DNA of 64,000 bases from Macrosoma leucophasiata (taxonomy: Eukaryota; Arthropoda; Insecta; Lepidoptera; Hedylidae): assembly GCA_036365455.1 (NCBI GenBank), contig JAWQUS010000008.1, positions 16,475,501-16,539,500 on the forward strand, given 5' to 3'. The notes below the pieces were generated by a model that was given only the letters and a program-made list of their open reading frames with translations, was not told the DNA's origin and ran no database searches. The translations under genes were made by a program, and so were the position numbers. Of the stretch, positions 48,561-56,900 are shown in pieces (positions within the stretch are counted from its first letter, which is position 1; each line of letters starts with the position of its first letter).

Positions 48561-48630
48561 GTAACGCACGATATTGTGATTATGGATTTTCAGCAAGCAG
48601 GCGTACATGACTTATTTATATATTTTTTAA

Positions 48631-48716
48631 CTAGCTGTGCCCTCGACTTCGCCCGCGTATATACTGAACAGTAATTTTGTGAAACCCTACGCGGATAAAG
48701 TCGCGGTCACAGCTAG
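48631..48716. mobile_element. Palindromic mini-element, third copy
   Basis: It starts ACTAGCTGTGCCCTCGACTT and ends AAGTCGCGGTCACAGCTAGT, and lies at the 5' edge of the LINE fragment that follows. Confidence 0.75.
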
Positions 48717-48719
48717 TAC

Positions 48720-49385
48720 CGCGTATTATGCATATGCATACTCGTGGCTCAGGTATGGAATATTACTTTGGGGCAACAGCGTGGACGTTCACCACGTCTT
48801 TACGTTACAAAAAAAATGCATTCGTATCCAGACTAATATTGACAATAGAGACACTTGTAAACCGCACTTTATAAGCAATAATTTGTTAACATTGACATCT
48901 ATATATATATTAGAAGCATGCAATTTTGTAAAAAAATATCCCGAAATTTTCAATATGCGAGACGAACAACCGCGACGATATCAAAGTCGCCAAAAAAACA
49001 AGTTAGAAATCCCCGCCCCTAAACTTAAGATATATCACTCAGGGCCTTATGCTATGTGCGTTAAAAATTTTAATAAACTACCAGGAAATATAAGAGCATC
49101 CAAAAATAGCCCAAATTTTATTAAAATATTAAAAGAGTCTCCTCAAAAAATGTTTCTACAAACAATCAGAATATTTTGAAAACACTGATGACTGGCTAAA
49201 AATATAAATATATAAATGCTTAAAAATGAATCGGTTTGCTCTCACTGCATTAAATGGATTGCAATACCCAAATAGGGTTCATTTGTAACATTCTAACAAA
49301 AATGTAATATACCACCATTATAATTATTGTAATTACCTACTGTAACAAATGAAAGCAATAAATATTGAGTATTGAGTATTGAGTA
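48720..49385 (+). pseudogene. LINE ORF2 C terminus with (ATTGAGT)n tail
   Basis: An open frame reads LRYGILLWGNSVDVHHVFTL, QKKCIRIQTN, CKPHFISNNLLTLTSIYILE, CNFVKKYPEIF and so on to a stop at 49177-49179. It matches the C-terminal end of Jockey/I-type polymerases (LRYGI.LWGNS, LQK..IR, CRPHF, SIYI.E). The 3' UTR ends in ATTGAGTATTGAGTATTGAG, a short tandem tail. The reverse transcriptase core is absent; 5'-truncated. Confidence 0.85.
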
Positions 49386-49660
49386 TAGTCCAAATTAAAC
49401 ACGTTTATGTAAACTGCATTCAACTCTGCTTGAAGTAAATTTGCAATTGACCATAACTTCTTTTTCCCTTACTTTACTTACTTTGTTTCGTCAAAATCGG
49501 TTATTTTTACGAAACAAAATTTTAATTACGCTCTTATTTACTCGTATATGTGAATCCGTTGATTAGTTTCGAAGTCATAACGTACCAGACACAAAAATTC
49601 CAAAAATGTTTTTTTTTGGAAAAATATTTATTGTAAGGACACTCGATTTTTATAATAATA

Positions 49661-49949
49661 ATATATTGATGTAATGAGGGTGGCAAACAAGCATGCAGTT
49701 CACATTCATGATAAAAAATATTGCAGCCTATAGACATCTGCTAAAAATCTGCCAAACTGCAAATGCAATTCGTGAGGCCTAAATTGCTAGTTATATCGGA
49801 AACCTCTATGAGTTCTTTCGTGTCTGTTTATTGACATTTAACCGAAACACTATAATGTTGAACACTACCATTTCGCGACTGTTAGATAAGGTACCTAATA
49901 CAATTCTGCTTATGCTCTCGAGTGCCGCTATTGGAACTCTACCACCAGA
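49661..49949 (-). mobile_element. A-tailed retroposon beside exon relic C
   Basis: TGATGTAATGAGGGTGGCAA at the tail side and GGAACTCTACCACCAG at the head. Exon relic C starts at the next base. Confidence 0.75.
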
Positions 49950-49998
49950 TGATCATCCAGATGCAAACGCTGCTCATTAGAGAACTTTGATTGATTCT
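49950..49998 (+). pseudogene. Exon 3 relic C (partial)
   Basis: ATGATCATCCAGATGCAAAC then GCTGCTCATTAGAGAACTTT matches exon 3 from ATGGTCATCGAG to CAGAACTTC at roughly three bases in four, with a small deletion and a stop. Confidence 0.55.
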
Positions 49999-50024
49999 CA
50001 CATTTAAATGTCTATCATTTTTGT

Positions 50025-50051
50025 AACACCAGACAAACGTGGCCCATGGTA
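50025..50051 (+). pseudogene. Exon 3 relic D (very short)
   Basis: ACACCAGACAAACGTGGCCC resembles the start of exon 3's membrane part (AACCAGACGAACATGACCCA). The match is about 24 bases, so it could be chance, but it is collinear with the other relics. Confidence 0.35.
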
Positions 50052-50100
50052 GTAAATAAGATGTATAAAATCAAAATATGTACACTTCTACTGGTGGTAG

Positions 50101-50540
50101 AGCTCTAGTGACGGAGCTCGCGGGCGTAGGCACCACCGCATTACCTAATATACTTGCCGCTAAATGGTAGTGTTCAGCACTATCGTGTTCCGGTCAGGTG
50201 GTAATGTTCGGCCTTGTATTTTCCGGCACAGAATCAGAATCTGAATCAGAATCAGAAACTCATTTATTCATTTAGGGTGACAGGCACCTCTTATGACACG
50301 TCAAAAACAAACAAAATAAATTAAAGTGAATAACAATTGATATACATGTCAAACAAGATAAAAATATATGTAAAGTCAAGAATATCACTACGATAAAACA
50401 GAGGCATAACACCTTAGGCCTCAGGAGTGGTAACGCATTTGCACTTTGATCTTGGTCTTTGTGTGGATGTCTATAGGCAGCAGTCATCACTTAACATCAA
50501 CGTGACCTGCATGCTTGATTGCCAATTCCATTACATAAAA
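50101..50540 (+). mobile_element. A-tailed retroposon split by a LINE tail
   Basis: It begins ACTGGTGGTAGAGCTC and ends CCATTACATAAAAAAAA. It is interrupted at 50232-50401 between CCGGCACAG and AGGCATAACACC. Confidence 0.85.
50232..50401 (-). mobile_element. LINE 3' end with (GATTCT)n tail, inserted in the retroposon
   Basis: AATCAGAATCTGAATCAGAA then ACTCATTTATTC, the reverse of a LINE tail made of short repeats. About 170 bp, 5'-truncated. Confidence 0.65.
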
Positions 50541-50913
50541 AAAATGTTTCTAGCGTCCAACCACTATTAGTAAATAAAATCAACTAGGCACGGCAGACGT
50601 ACCTTAATAATTTTTTTATGAATTATGTCATATCAATTTTTACATCAATTTCGGATCTTCACGGTCGGGTAAACATCAAAGCGGTCATCGTAGCGTATGA
50701 TAGCCTGCCGTTTGTATTATTAGCGCCATGATGGCCTTTCTGACACATCGAGATTGGCTTTGGGGCACATTTCAAATTGTCATTGAAACAATTTAAGGCC
50801 CAAGGTAACAAGTTTTATAAAAAGTTTAATTGGAACGTACTTTATTGCTATCTGATTTGGAAACACAGGCGTTCTTATCAATCTTCTATTATATGTAAAT
50901 ATTTTAGGGTTCT

Positions 50914-51278
50914 GAAGCGCACGTTGTCCCGCGTCTGGTGTAGATCGCAAGCGATCTATTCAGTTAAGCGATACGGGTCCGGTCGGGTGTGTGATGGGTG
51001 ACCGCTGGTGGCAAATTAAAATGCGCGTTTCCGTGCTTCGGAGGGCACGTGAAGACGTCGGTCCGGCCTCCAACAAGGTTTAACGGTGGCTATAGCAGTC
51101 GTGCAACTTTGTCGGAGGCCTAATAGGCGTTTTGACAACATCCTACAGCGGGTTGGCCACTAACCCGTATCTCCACCAACCCGCATTGGAGTAGCGTGGT
51201 GGAGTAAGCTCCAGGCCTCCCCCCAGAGACTCGTGGACAGGAGTGGGACGTATCAAGGGTTGACATTATTATTATTAT
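50914..51278 (+). mobile_element. 5S-rRNA-related SINE, copy 3 (diverged)
   Basis: GAAGCGCACG, CTGGTGTAGATCGCAAGCGA, GGTCGGGTGTGTGATGGGTG and CAGGAGTGGGACGTATCAAG, then (ATT)n. It has more substitutions than the other copies and no clear target duplication. Confidence 0.8.
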
Positions 51279-51374
51279 ATTACTTATAATATTATATTTG
51301 AGGGCTTATGTTGAGCACACCTATCACTTAATATAAAAATGTATGCACCATATAATATGTAAATGTACGTGCGT

Positions 51375-51522
51375 TGCAACATAATTTAAATGCATTGCCA
51401 CTTCTGAGGCCTAAGCTGTTCTGCCTCTGCGCCGGTAATCAGAAGACCGTACATACTACCTGATTGGAAGACGATAGCGCTGAACACTACTAGTTACCGA
51501 CAAGTAGTGGTAATGCAGTAGT
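51375..51522 (-). mobile_element. A-tailed retroposon fragment
   Basis: GCATTGCCACTTCTGAGGCC, CTGCCTCTGCGCCGGTAATC and GATAGCGCTGAACACTACTA. Both ends are missing. Confidence 0.6.
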
Positions 51523-51606
51523 GCAAAGTAGACATTGACTATAATAAAATAAATACATGCCTTTTATGATGATATTCATTTGCGTATTTTGTTTCATAAC
51601 CAACAG

Positions 51607-51785
51607 TCACCAGTATCAGAAGACAACTGAATTGTTCCCGAATTTAGCCATCACGAGTCACAGCGATCTCCTCTCACTCTACAACGTCAACTTGTCGCTA
51701 GAGAAGCGCGCCTACTACGAAAAGGAGCGCGTGGCTCACATCGTCAATGTCGCCACACTAGCCACAACTGGACTTGTCTACGGAT
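51607..51785 (+). CDS. Adenylyl cyclase, loop and start of second membrane span (exon 4)
   Basis: The acceptor is ACCAACAG|TCACC and the donor CGGAT|GTAAGT. The incoming T completes AG|T (Ser) from exon 3, giving FEPY-S-HQYQKTTELFPN. It leaves in phase 1. The exon encodes a polar loop (LSLYNVNLSLEKRAYYEKERV) followed by IVNVATLATTGLVYG, the beginning of a membrane helix completed by the next exon. Position and hydropathy fit the first extracellular loop and span 2 of an adenylyl cyclase. A LINE fragment (51880-52140) begins about 95 bp after the donor. Confidence 0.85.
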
Positions 51786-51879
51786 GTAAGTCATTTCTTT
51801 ATTCGTCTGTTCAAACATCTAGAATTATCTATTGCAACGAAGGTATCGATGTTGTACATTCAGCCATACACTAATCCTC

Positions 51880-52140
51880 ATAAGAACCAAAGTAAACGAC
51901 GTAGCCCACCGAATAGCGAAACTTCAGTGGCAATGGGTAGGGCTCGTAGAACCAACGGCCGTTGGAGCAGAAGAGTTCTTGAGTAGTGACCACAAAACCG
52001 GAAGACGTAGCGTAAGTAAGGCCCACTGGAGATGGACCGACGACCTGGTAAAAGTTGCGGGCTGTCGCAGGACGAGAGCGCCTAAGGACCTTTCTTTGTG
52101 ACAATCTATGGGTCCAGACTAGACTAGAGGCGAGCCTAGT
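51880..52140 (+). pseudogene. RTE-like LINE ORF2 C-terminal fragment
   Basis: Frames give DVAHRIAKLQWQWVGLVEPT, then the stretch to KTGRRSVSKAHWRWTDDLVK and VAGCRR, the usual end of RTE-type polymerases (normally ..LKWQWAGH.AR ... GR...RWTDDL). Short and frameshifted. Confidence 0.75.
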
Positions 52141-52357
52141 GACTGTCATCGAACAATTTTTCTATGTAAGTGCACATTTAACAAACGCTTTAAGCGTTTT
52201 GTTCGCCATTTGTCAATATATTATACATATACCTATTATATTGTGGCAATAAAGTGTTAAATAAATAAAAAAATAAAACATTCCAGTCAATAGACATCTA
52301 CAGAAAACCGCATACGTTGCCATCCCTGACGCTTGAGTTTTGTTTCCGTGATAGTTA

Positions 52358-52637
52358 CTGGTGGTAGAGCTCCAGTGACGGAGCTCGCGGGCGTAGGCAC
52401 CACCGCATTATCTAATGTACTTGCCGCTAAATGGTAGTGTTCAGCACTATCGTGTTCCGGTCAGGTGGTAATGTACGGCTCTGTAATTTCCGGCACATAG
52501 GCATAACACCTTAAGCCTCAGGAGTGGTAACACATCTGCATTTTGACCTCTGGCCATTGTGTGGGTCTACAGGCTGCAGTCATCACTTAACATCAATGTG
52601 AACTGCATGCTTGTTTGCCACTTTCATTACATAAAAA
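52358..52637 (+). mobile_element. A-tailed retroposon, full-length
   Basis: TACTGGTGGTAGAGCTCCAG to TTTGCCACTTTCATTACATAAAAAAA. The cleanest plus-strand member of the family. Confidence 0.88.
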
Positions 52638-52800
52638 AAGTTATTACGGGACAATACATTACATTTTTAAACTATTAGTAATAGTAGTGATTTGGCTTTT
52701 GAATCACATAAAAACACCAGTCCCTGGGTATTTTCGCAATTTTTATTTGGTTGTTCAGATTAAAAATTGTCCGTTTGTTACCTGCTTGTAACCATATATG

Positions 52801-52973
52801 TAGTAGTAACACATGTCCGGACTTGGTACGCTCCGAACCAAATCTTACTTTCTGTAGTGTAGAGGAATCCGACGGACATAATTATTATAAATCAAGTCCG
52901 ATTCGGTCCGCTCGCGCTTATTTGGTCGGCGGATTCGATCCGCAGTACCAAATCCGGACATATGTTACTACTA
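52801..52973. mobile_element. Small inverted-repeat element (GTCCGGA..TTGGTAC arms)
   Basis: Arms 52801-52829 and 52945-52973 pair at 27 of 29 bases (TAGTAGTAACACATGTCCGG...). Interior about 115 bp, non-coding. Confidence 0.75.
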
Positions 52974-53290
52974 TTACCTACACAGAGCTTTACCTAAAGC
53001 ACATGTAAGGTTCAGAGACACTCATGCCGCCTTGTACTCAGGTACTGATCCACAGCTCATCACATAGTTGCGTTGGCGTATTCTAATAAGTAGATAACGC
53101 TATCCCATCACGGTGTTGTTACTACTACCTACTGGTATCACATTGACGAAGAAAAAAACCAGCAGTCTACTGGACTTTTTCATCGTATACTTAAAGGTAT
53201 TCGCGGGCAAGTCACGCAGTTTGAAGCTTTTGAACATAATATCAAAGTTTTTTTTAAGATTATGTATGGATCGCAATGGAGATTATGTAT

Positions 53291-53650
53291 GAAGCGCGCA
53301 TGGCCCAGCGGCTGGTGTAGATCGTAAGCGATCTCCTCGGTTAAGCACTACGGGCGCGGTCGGGTAGTGTGATGGGTGACCGCTAGTGGCAAATTAAATG
53401 CGCGTTTCCGTGCTTCGGAGGGCACGTTAAGCCGTCGGTCCCGGTTGCTATCGATGGATAGCAGTCGTTAAACCTTGTCGGAGGCCTTATGGGCGGTTTG
53501 AAAACATCCGACAGTGGGTTGGCCACTAACCCACCCACCTCCACCAATCCGCATTGGAGCAGCGTGGTGGAGTAAGCTCCAGGCCTCCCCCCAAAAAAGG
53601 GGAGAGACTCGTGCCCAGCAGTGGGACGTTTAATGGGTTGCCATTATTAT
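53291..53650 (+). mobile_element. 5S-rRNA-related SINE, copy 4
   Basis: It starts GAAGCGCGCATGGCCCAGCG and ends in (ATT)n. The target duplication TATGGATCGCAATG is at 53265-53278 and 53651-53664, with 12 filler bases (GAGATTATGTAT) between the left duplication and the element. Confidence 0.92.
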
Positions 53651-53819
53651 TATGGATCGCAATGTCAGCTACACACATTTAGACCGGCACAAGCATAAGA
53701 GCCGACTCATACTTGACAGATTTTAAAGTGACCTTGACCAGAACCACAGAGAACCTTCGTTCGAGGCTGGATCCACCCCTCTAATCTGCTATTACTCTTA
53801 TGTCATTTTTTGTTGTCAG

Positions 53820-53940
53820 GTCTCCTGGCTTGCTTGACTCGTCCGGCCATGAACGAGATTTACTTACTCACCATCTCTTACGTAATGCTCGTCACGTTCC
53901 TACTGATTGAGCTCTCTCTGACAGGGACTTTAGTACTCAG
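53820..53940 (+). CDS. Adenylyl cyclase, membrane spans 2-3 (exon 5)
   Basis: The acceptor is TTGTTGTCAG|GTCTC and the donor CTCAG|GTAAGT. T|GT makes a Cys at the junction, giving LVYGCLLACL, so span 2 crosses the exon boundary. RPAMNEIYLLTISYVMLVTF follows and forms a third hydrophobic helix, then LLIELSLTGTLVL. It ends in phase 2 (AG|G across the next intron). The short CLTRPAMNE turn between two helices is the pattern of an adenylyl cyclase membrane cassette. The following 9.4-kb intron holds the hAT and gypsy-like elements. Confidence 0.9.
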
Positions 53941-54892
53941 GTAAGTACCTATCGTTGTTAATTATTATTTAGAACTAAAATGTGCAGTTGTTAAAATAAT
54001 ATTTGTTTTTCATTTTACAAGATGCAAAAAAGGTGATGGTACGCAAGCGCCCTCCAATGGTGAATAAGCCATAGTCAGGCTTCAAATGGAGTAACATGTC
54101 TCGTAGTTCGCCTCTATAACTAAATATTGTACCTATATTAAAAAAAAATAAGACGCTCTCAAAACTTATCTATCTATTGTTATTGTAGTATTTGATGATT
54201 ATATAAATAAATACGCAACTTTATCTTGCAATCGCACCGTCTCGAACCGATAGGTACTTTATTAGTAAATATGGCCGTGGCGGGCCACTAGTACAACATA
54301 AAATAGGTACTACATTTTGGAGTTTAAGCAGCTCTAGATATATATTCCAGCTTGGACACAACCGTATCCTATCGCAATTGATTAACGACTGACAAACATC
54401 ACATTCAGTGATGCCAACCTGGATTTTGAAAAAGACGTAGGTCAGATAAGAAAATTACGGAGAAATGGTCAAATTTCCTTATGAAAAATACGTAGATCTA
54501 CGTACTTTTTTTCTGAATTAGATGTAGAGAGTAAAATAGGTAAAAGTTAATAAATCGATAATTTATAAAACCTTAAAAGTAGCAAACAGCAGACAAATCA
54601 AACTTCGGTTAGAGATATCTCCGCGAACAAAAATAATATTTCAATAGCCGATATGGGTAATTGTTAGTTTTTGCATTATCTACATGTGGTAATTCGTAGA
54701 ATTTTTTTTGATAACGGTAAATTTTTTAAAATTAAAAGAAATTTAAAATGGCTTCGACAAAATCATAAATCATAGCATATTTATTAAATTAAAAAAAATA
54801 ACCATTAGCACCAAAAAAATTATATGAATTACCACATCTTAATAATTCGAGAAAGTTAACTACTTTTAGGGTTATCAATTTACTCAAATTAT

Positions 54893-55296
54893 TCAATTTT
54901 CATTATCATTTTCAGACAAATTATATTTATACATAAATTTATTACAAAGTTTAATGTGTTCTTGTGACGGTTCACGGTTTCTTTTTAAGCCACTTTTCGT
55001 ATAAAGTAAGCCTGCTATCGTGTCAGTGGAAAGTTTGTTTCTTATATTAGTTTTCATCAAATTGATGGCAGAAAACAGACGTTCGACATTTGCACTGCTA
55101 TGTGGCAATGTTAATAAATTTTGTGCAAATTGGGTTAATAAAGGAAACATTTGAGACGAATCGCATTTTTTCATTTTTGAAATATGACGCCAAAACTCAT
55201 CTGCTCCTATTAGCTGATCCTCTTGAAATGGAAGATTAGTGTTTCTTAGAGTTCTCCATTCCCGGTCTAATTCTGTCAAATTTGTTGGACATAATC
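54893..55296 (-). pseudogene. hAT transposase, last exon (dimerisation domain)
   Basis: Acceptor TTTTCAG at 55297-55298, then PTNLTELDREWRTLRNTNLP and so on to the hAT C-terminal signature SSANVERLFSAINLMKTNIR and NKLSTDTIAGLLYTKSGL, ending at the stop at 54893. This domain mediates transposase dimerisation. The exon itself is open; the gene is dead because of lesions upstream. Confidence 0.88.
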
Positions 55297-55370
55297 CTGA
55301 AAATAAAACTAAGTAAGATGCAGATTCATCTCATAAATGAAATATTAGAAATTTATGATAAGCGTATTAC

Positions 55371-56715
55371 CTGGAAACATTTGCCCTAAATGAGCTATAG
55401 ATGGTACAGAACGTTTTAAATTTGAGTCCAGCAATGTCTCAGGGTTAAAAAACTTTAAATTTTTCAACCTTTGTCTGTGCTCATCTTCAAAGGGAAAGCG
55501 ATTTTTGATTTGATTAAGACTTTCAATGTAAAATTCAAGACATTTTTGTCTTAACTGTGTTATTTGATCAGGATTAATATTGTTTTTGTTCATTATAATT
55601 AAGGCAGCAACATTGCCTCCTAAGTAAATGTCTTCCAGGTGTAAATGGTTTTCAATGTTTTCAAAATCAATATTCAAGATTTTTGTTTCCAATGCTGCAA
55701 CTTTTTCATGGACATTAATGTTTGTTTTTTTTTCCTGTTCAGTTAATTCCAAATATTCTGGCTTCAAAAAACATTCCAGTATACTCTTGTAGGTTATAAA
55801 AATTTTTTCATATAGCAAGTAGAGTTTTGGGCTTTCAGATTGCATTTCTTTGTTTAAATCATTGAAGTATGGCAACACAAAATTTAAAAATTCCAAGTAT
55901 AGTTCAGTGGTTGGTTCCATACATTTATCAAGGATTGACTGAGCTGCAAGTAATCTATCAGTAAACACAGCACTTTGAAAATATAGTTTCAATGCTGGTA
56001 GTTGTTCCAGAAGCCTTTTCACAACTTGTAATAAGGACAGCCATCTTGTTTGGGCAGGGTGTAATAGTTTGTATGGTCTAACATTTGCAAAACATTGAAA
56101 CTCTTTGTAGTCTCCAATACGTTTTGGACTATTCTGTATATAGTTGTAAACATCACGAGCAAAGTCCTCCACACCTCGTGGTAACTTTTTGCAAGCATAT
56201 GAGGCACAAAGGTGAAAAGAGCGACATATGCATTTCATTAGAAACAGATGCGGAATATCTTTTGTAAACAATGTAGACAGAGAATGATGTTGTCCAAACA
56301 TGGAATTAGTTCCATCGGCTGCAAATCCAACTATATTTTCTTTGTATGGAATATTTTTCTCTACAAAATATTTTGTACATGCATTATGTAAGACTGTAGC
56401 CGTACAATCAACAACAGGTATTAGACAGAAAACTATCTTCTACATGAAAATCAATTGCAGTTCTTACAATAAGTGCCAAATGTTTAGTTGATGATCTGTC
56501 TGTGCTCTCATCTACTATGAGTGAAAACTTATTTTTTTGTATTATTTCAATTAATTGGTTTTCTGCTACTTTACCAGTCACATTTGTAACGATAGCATGT
56601 GCCTTTGTCCTTCCAAAAGATAATTCTGATGCAAGCTTTGAATCCTGGGCAACCGATTGTATAAGATTCTTTAGATCGTCTGCTAAACTAAATGGTAGAT
56701 TTTGTGTTCTGCTAG
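55371..56715 (-). pseudogene. hAT transposase, central exon downstream of the LTR insertion
   Basis: The minus strand runs from SLADDLKNLIQS through NKFSLIVDESTDRSSTKHLA (first catalytic Asp region). It continues with MFGQHHSLSTLF, CASYACKKLPRG and LLHPAQTRWLSLLQVVKRLL (RW motif) to the donor CCAG|GTAATA at 55370. A frameshift near 56440, after VEDSFL, moves the frame. Two extra A bases near 56704 shift it relative to the part beyond the gypsy-like element. The GCTAG duplication of that element ends this segment at 56711-56715. Confidence 0.85.
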
Positions 56716-56835
56716 TGAAATATAATGAGGAATCACAATGAGACGACGTCTTGCACTCAACACATTTATTCGCAGACTGGTGATATCTACCTACATACAT
56801 TTGGATATTACCAATGACCGACTACATACATCACA
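56716..56835 (-). repeat. 3' LTR of the gypsy-like element
   Basis: On the minus strand it starts TGTGATGTATGTAGTCGGTC and ends ATTATATTTCA, the usual TG...CA borders. 120 bp. Confidence 0.95.
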
Positions 56836-56846
56836 CCTCTCCTCTT
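56836..56846 (-). other. Polypurine tract
   Basis: AAGAGGAGAGG on the minus strand, directly before the 3' LTR; the plus-strand DNA primer site of LTR elements. Confidence 0.85.
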
Positions 56847-56900
56847 AATCTTAACTACCTTAAAAACACCTTTAGGCATGAAATATATTTTATACGGTTT

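Larger units (their letters stand above)
48173..51606 (+). other. Intron 3 of the adenylyl cyclase gene
   Basis: 3.4 kb from GTGAGT to the acceptor CAACAG. It holds decayed copies of exon 3, a palindromic mini-element, a LINE 3' end, A-tailed retroposons and a 5S-related SINE. Confidence 0.85.
51786..53819 (+). other. Intron 4 of the adenylyl cyclase gene
   Basis: 2.0 kb containing a LINE fragment, an A-tailed retroposon, a small inverted-repeat element and a 5S-related SINE; little unique sequence is left. Confidence 0.85.

Noticed and set aside
48395..48610. Relic B as an active alternative exon
   Set aside because: Donor phase and lost LYQRYF motif argue against it; kept as a finding because transcript data could overturn this.
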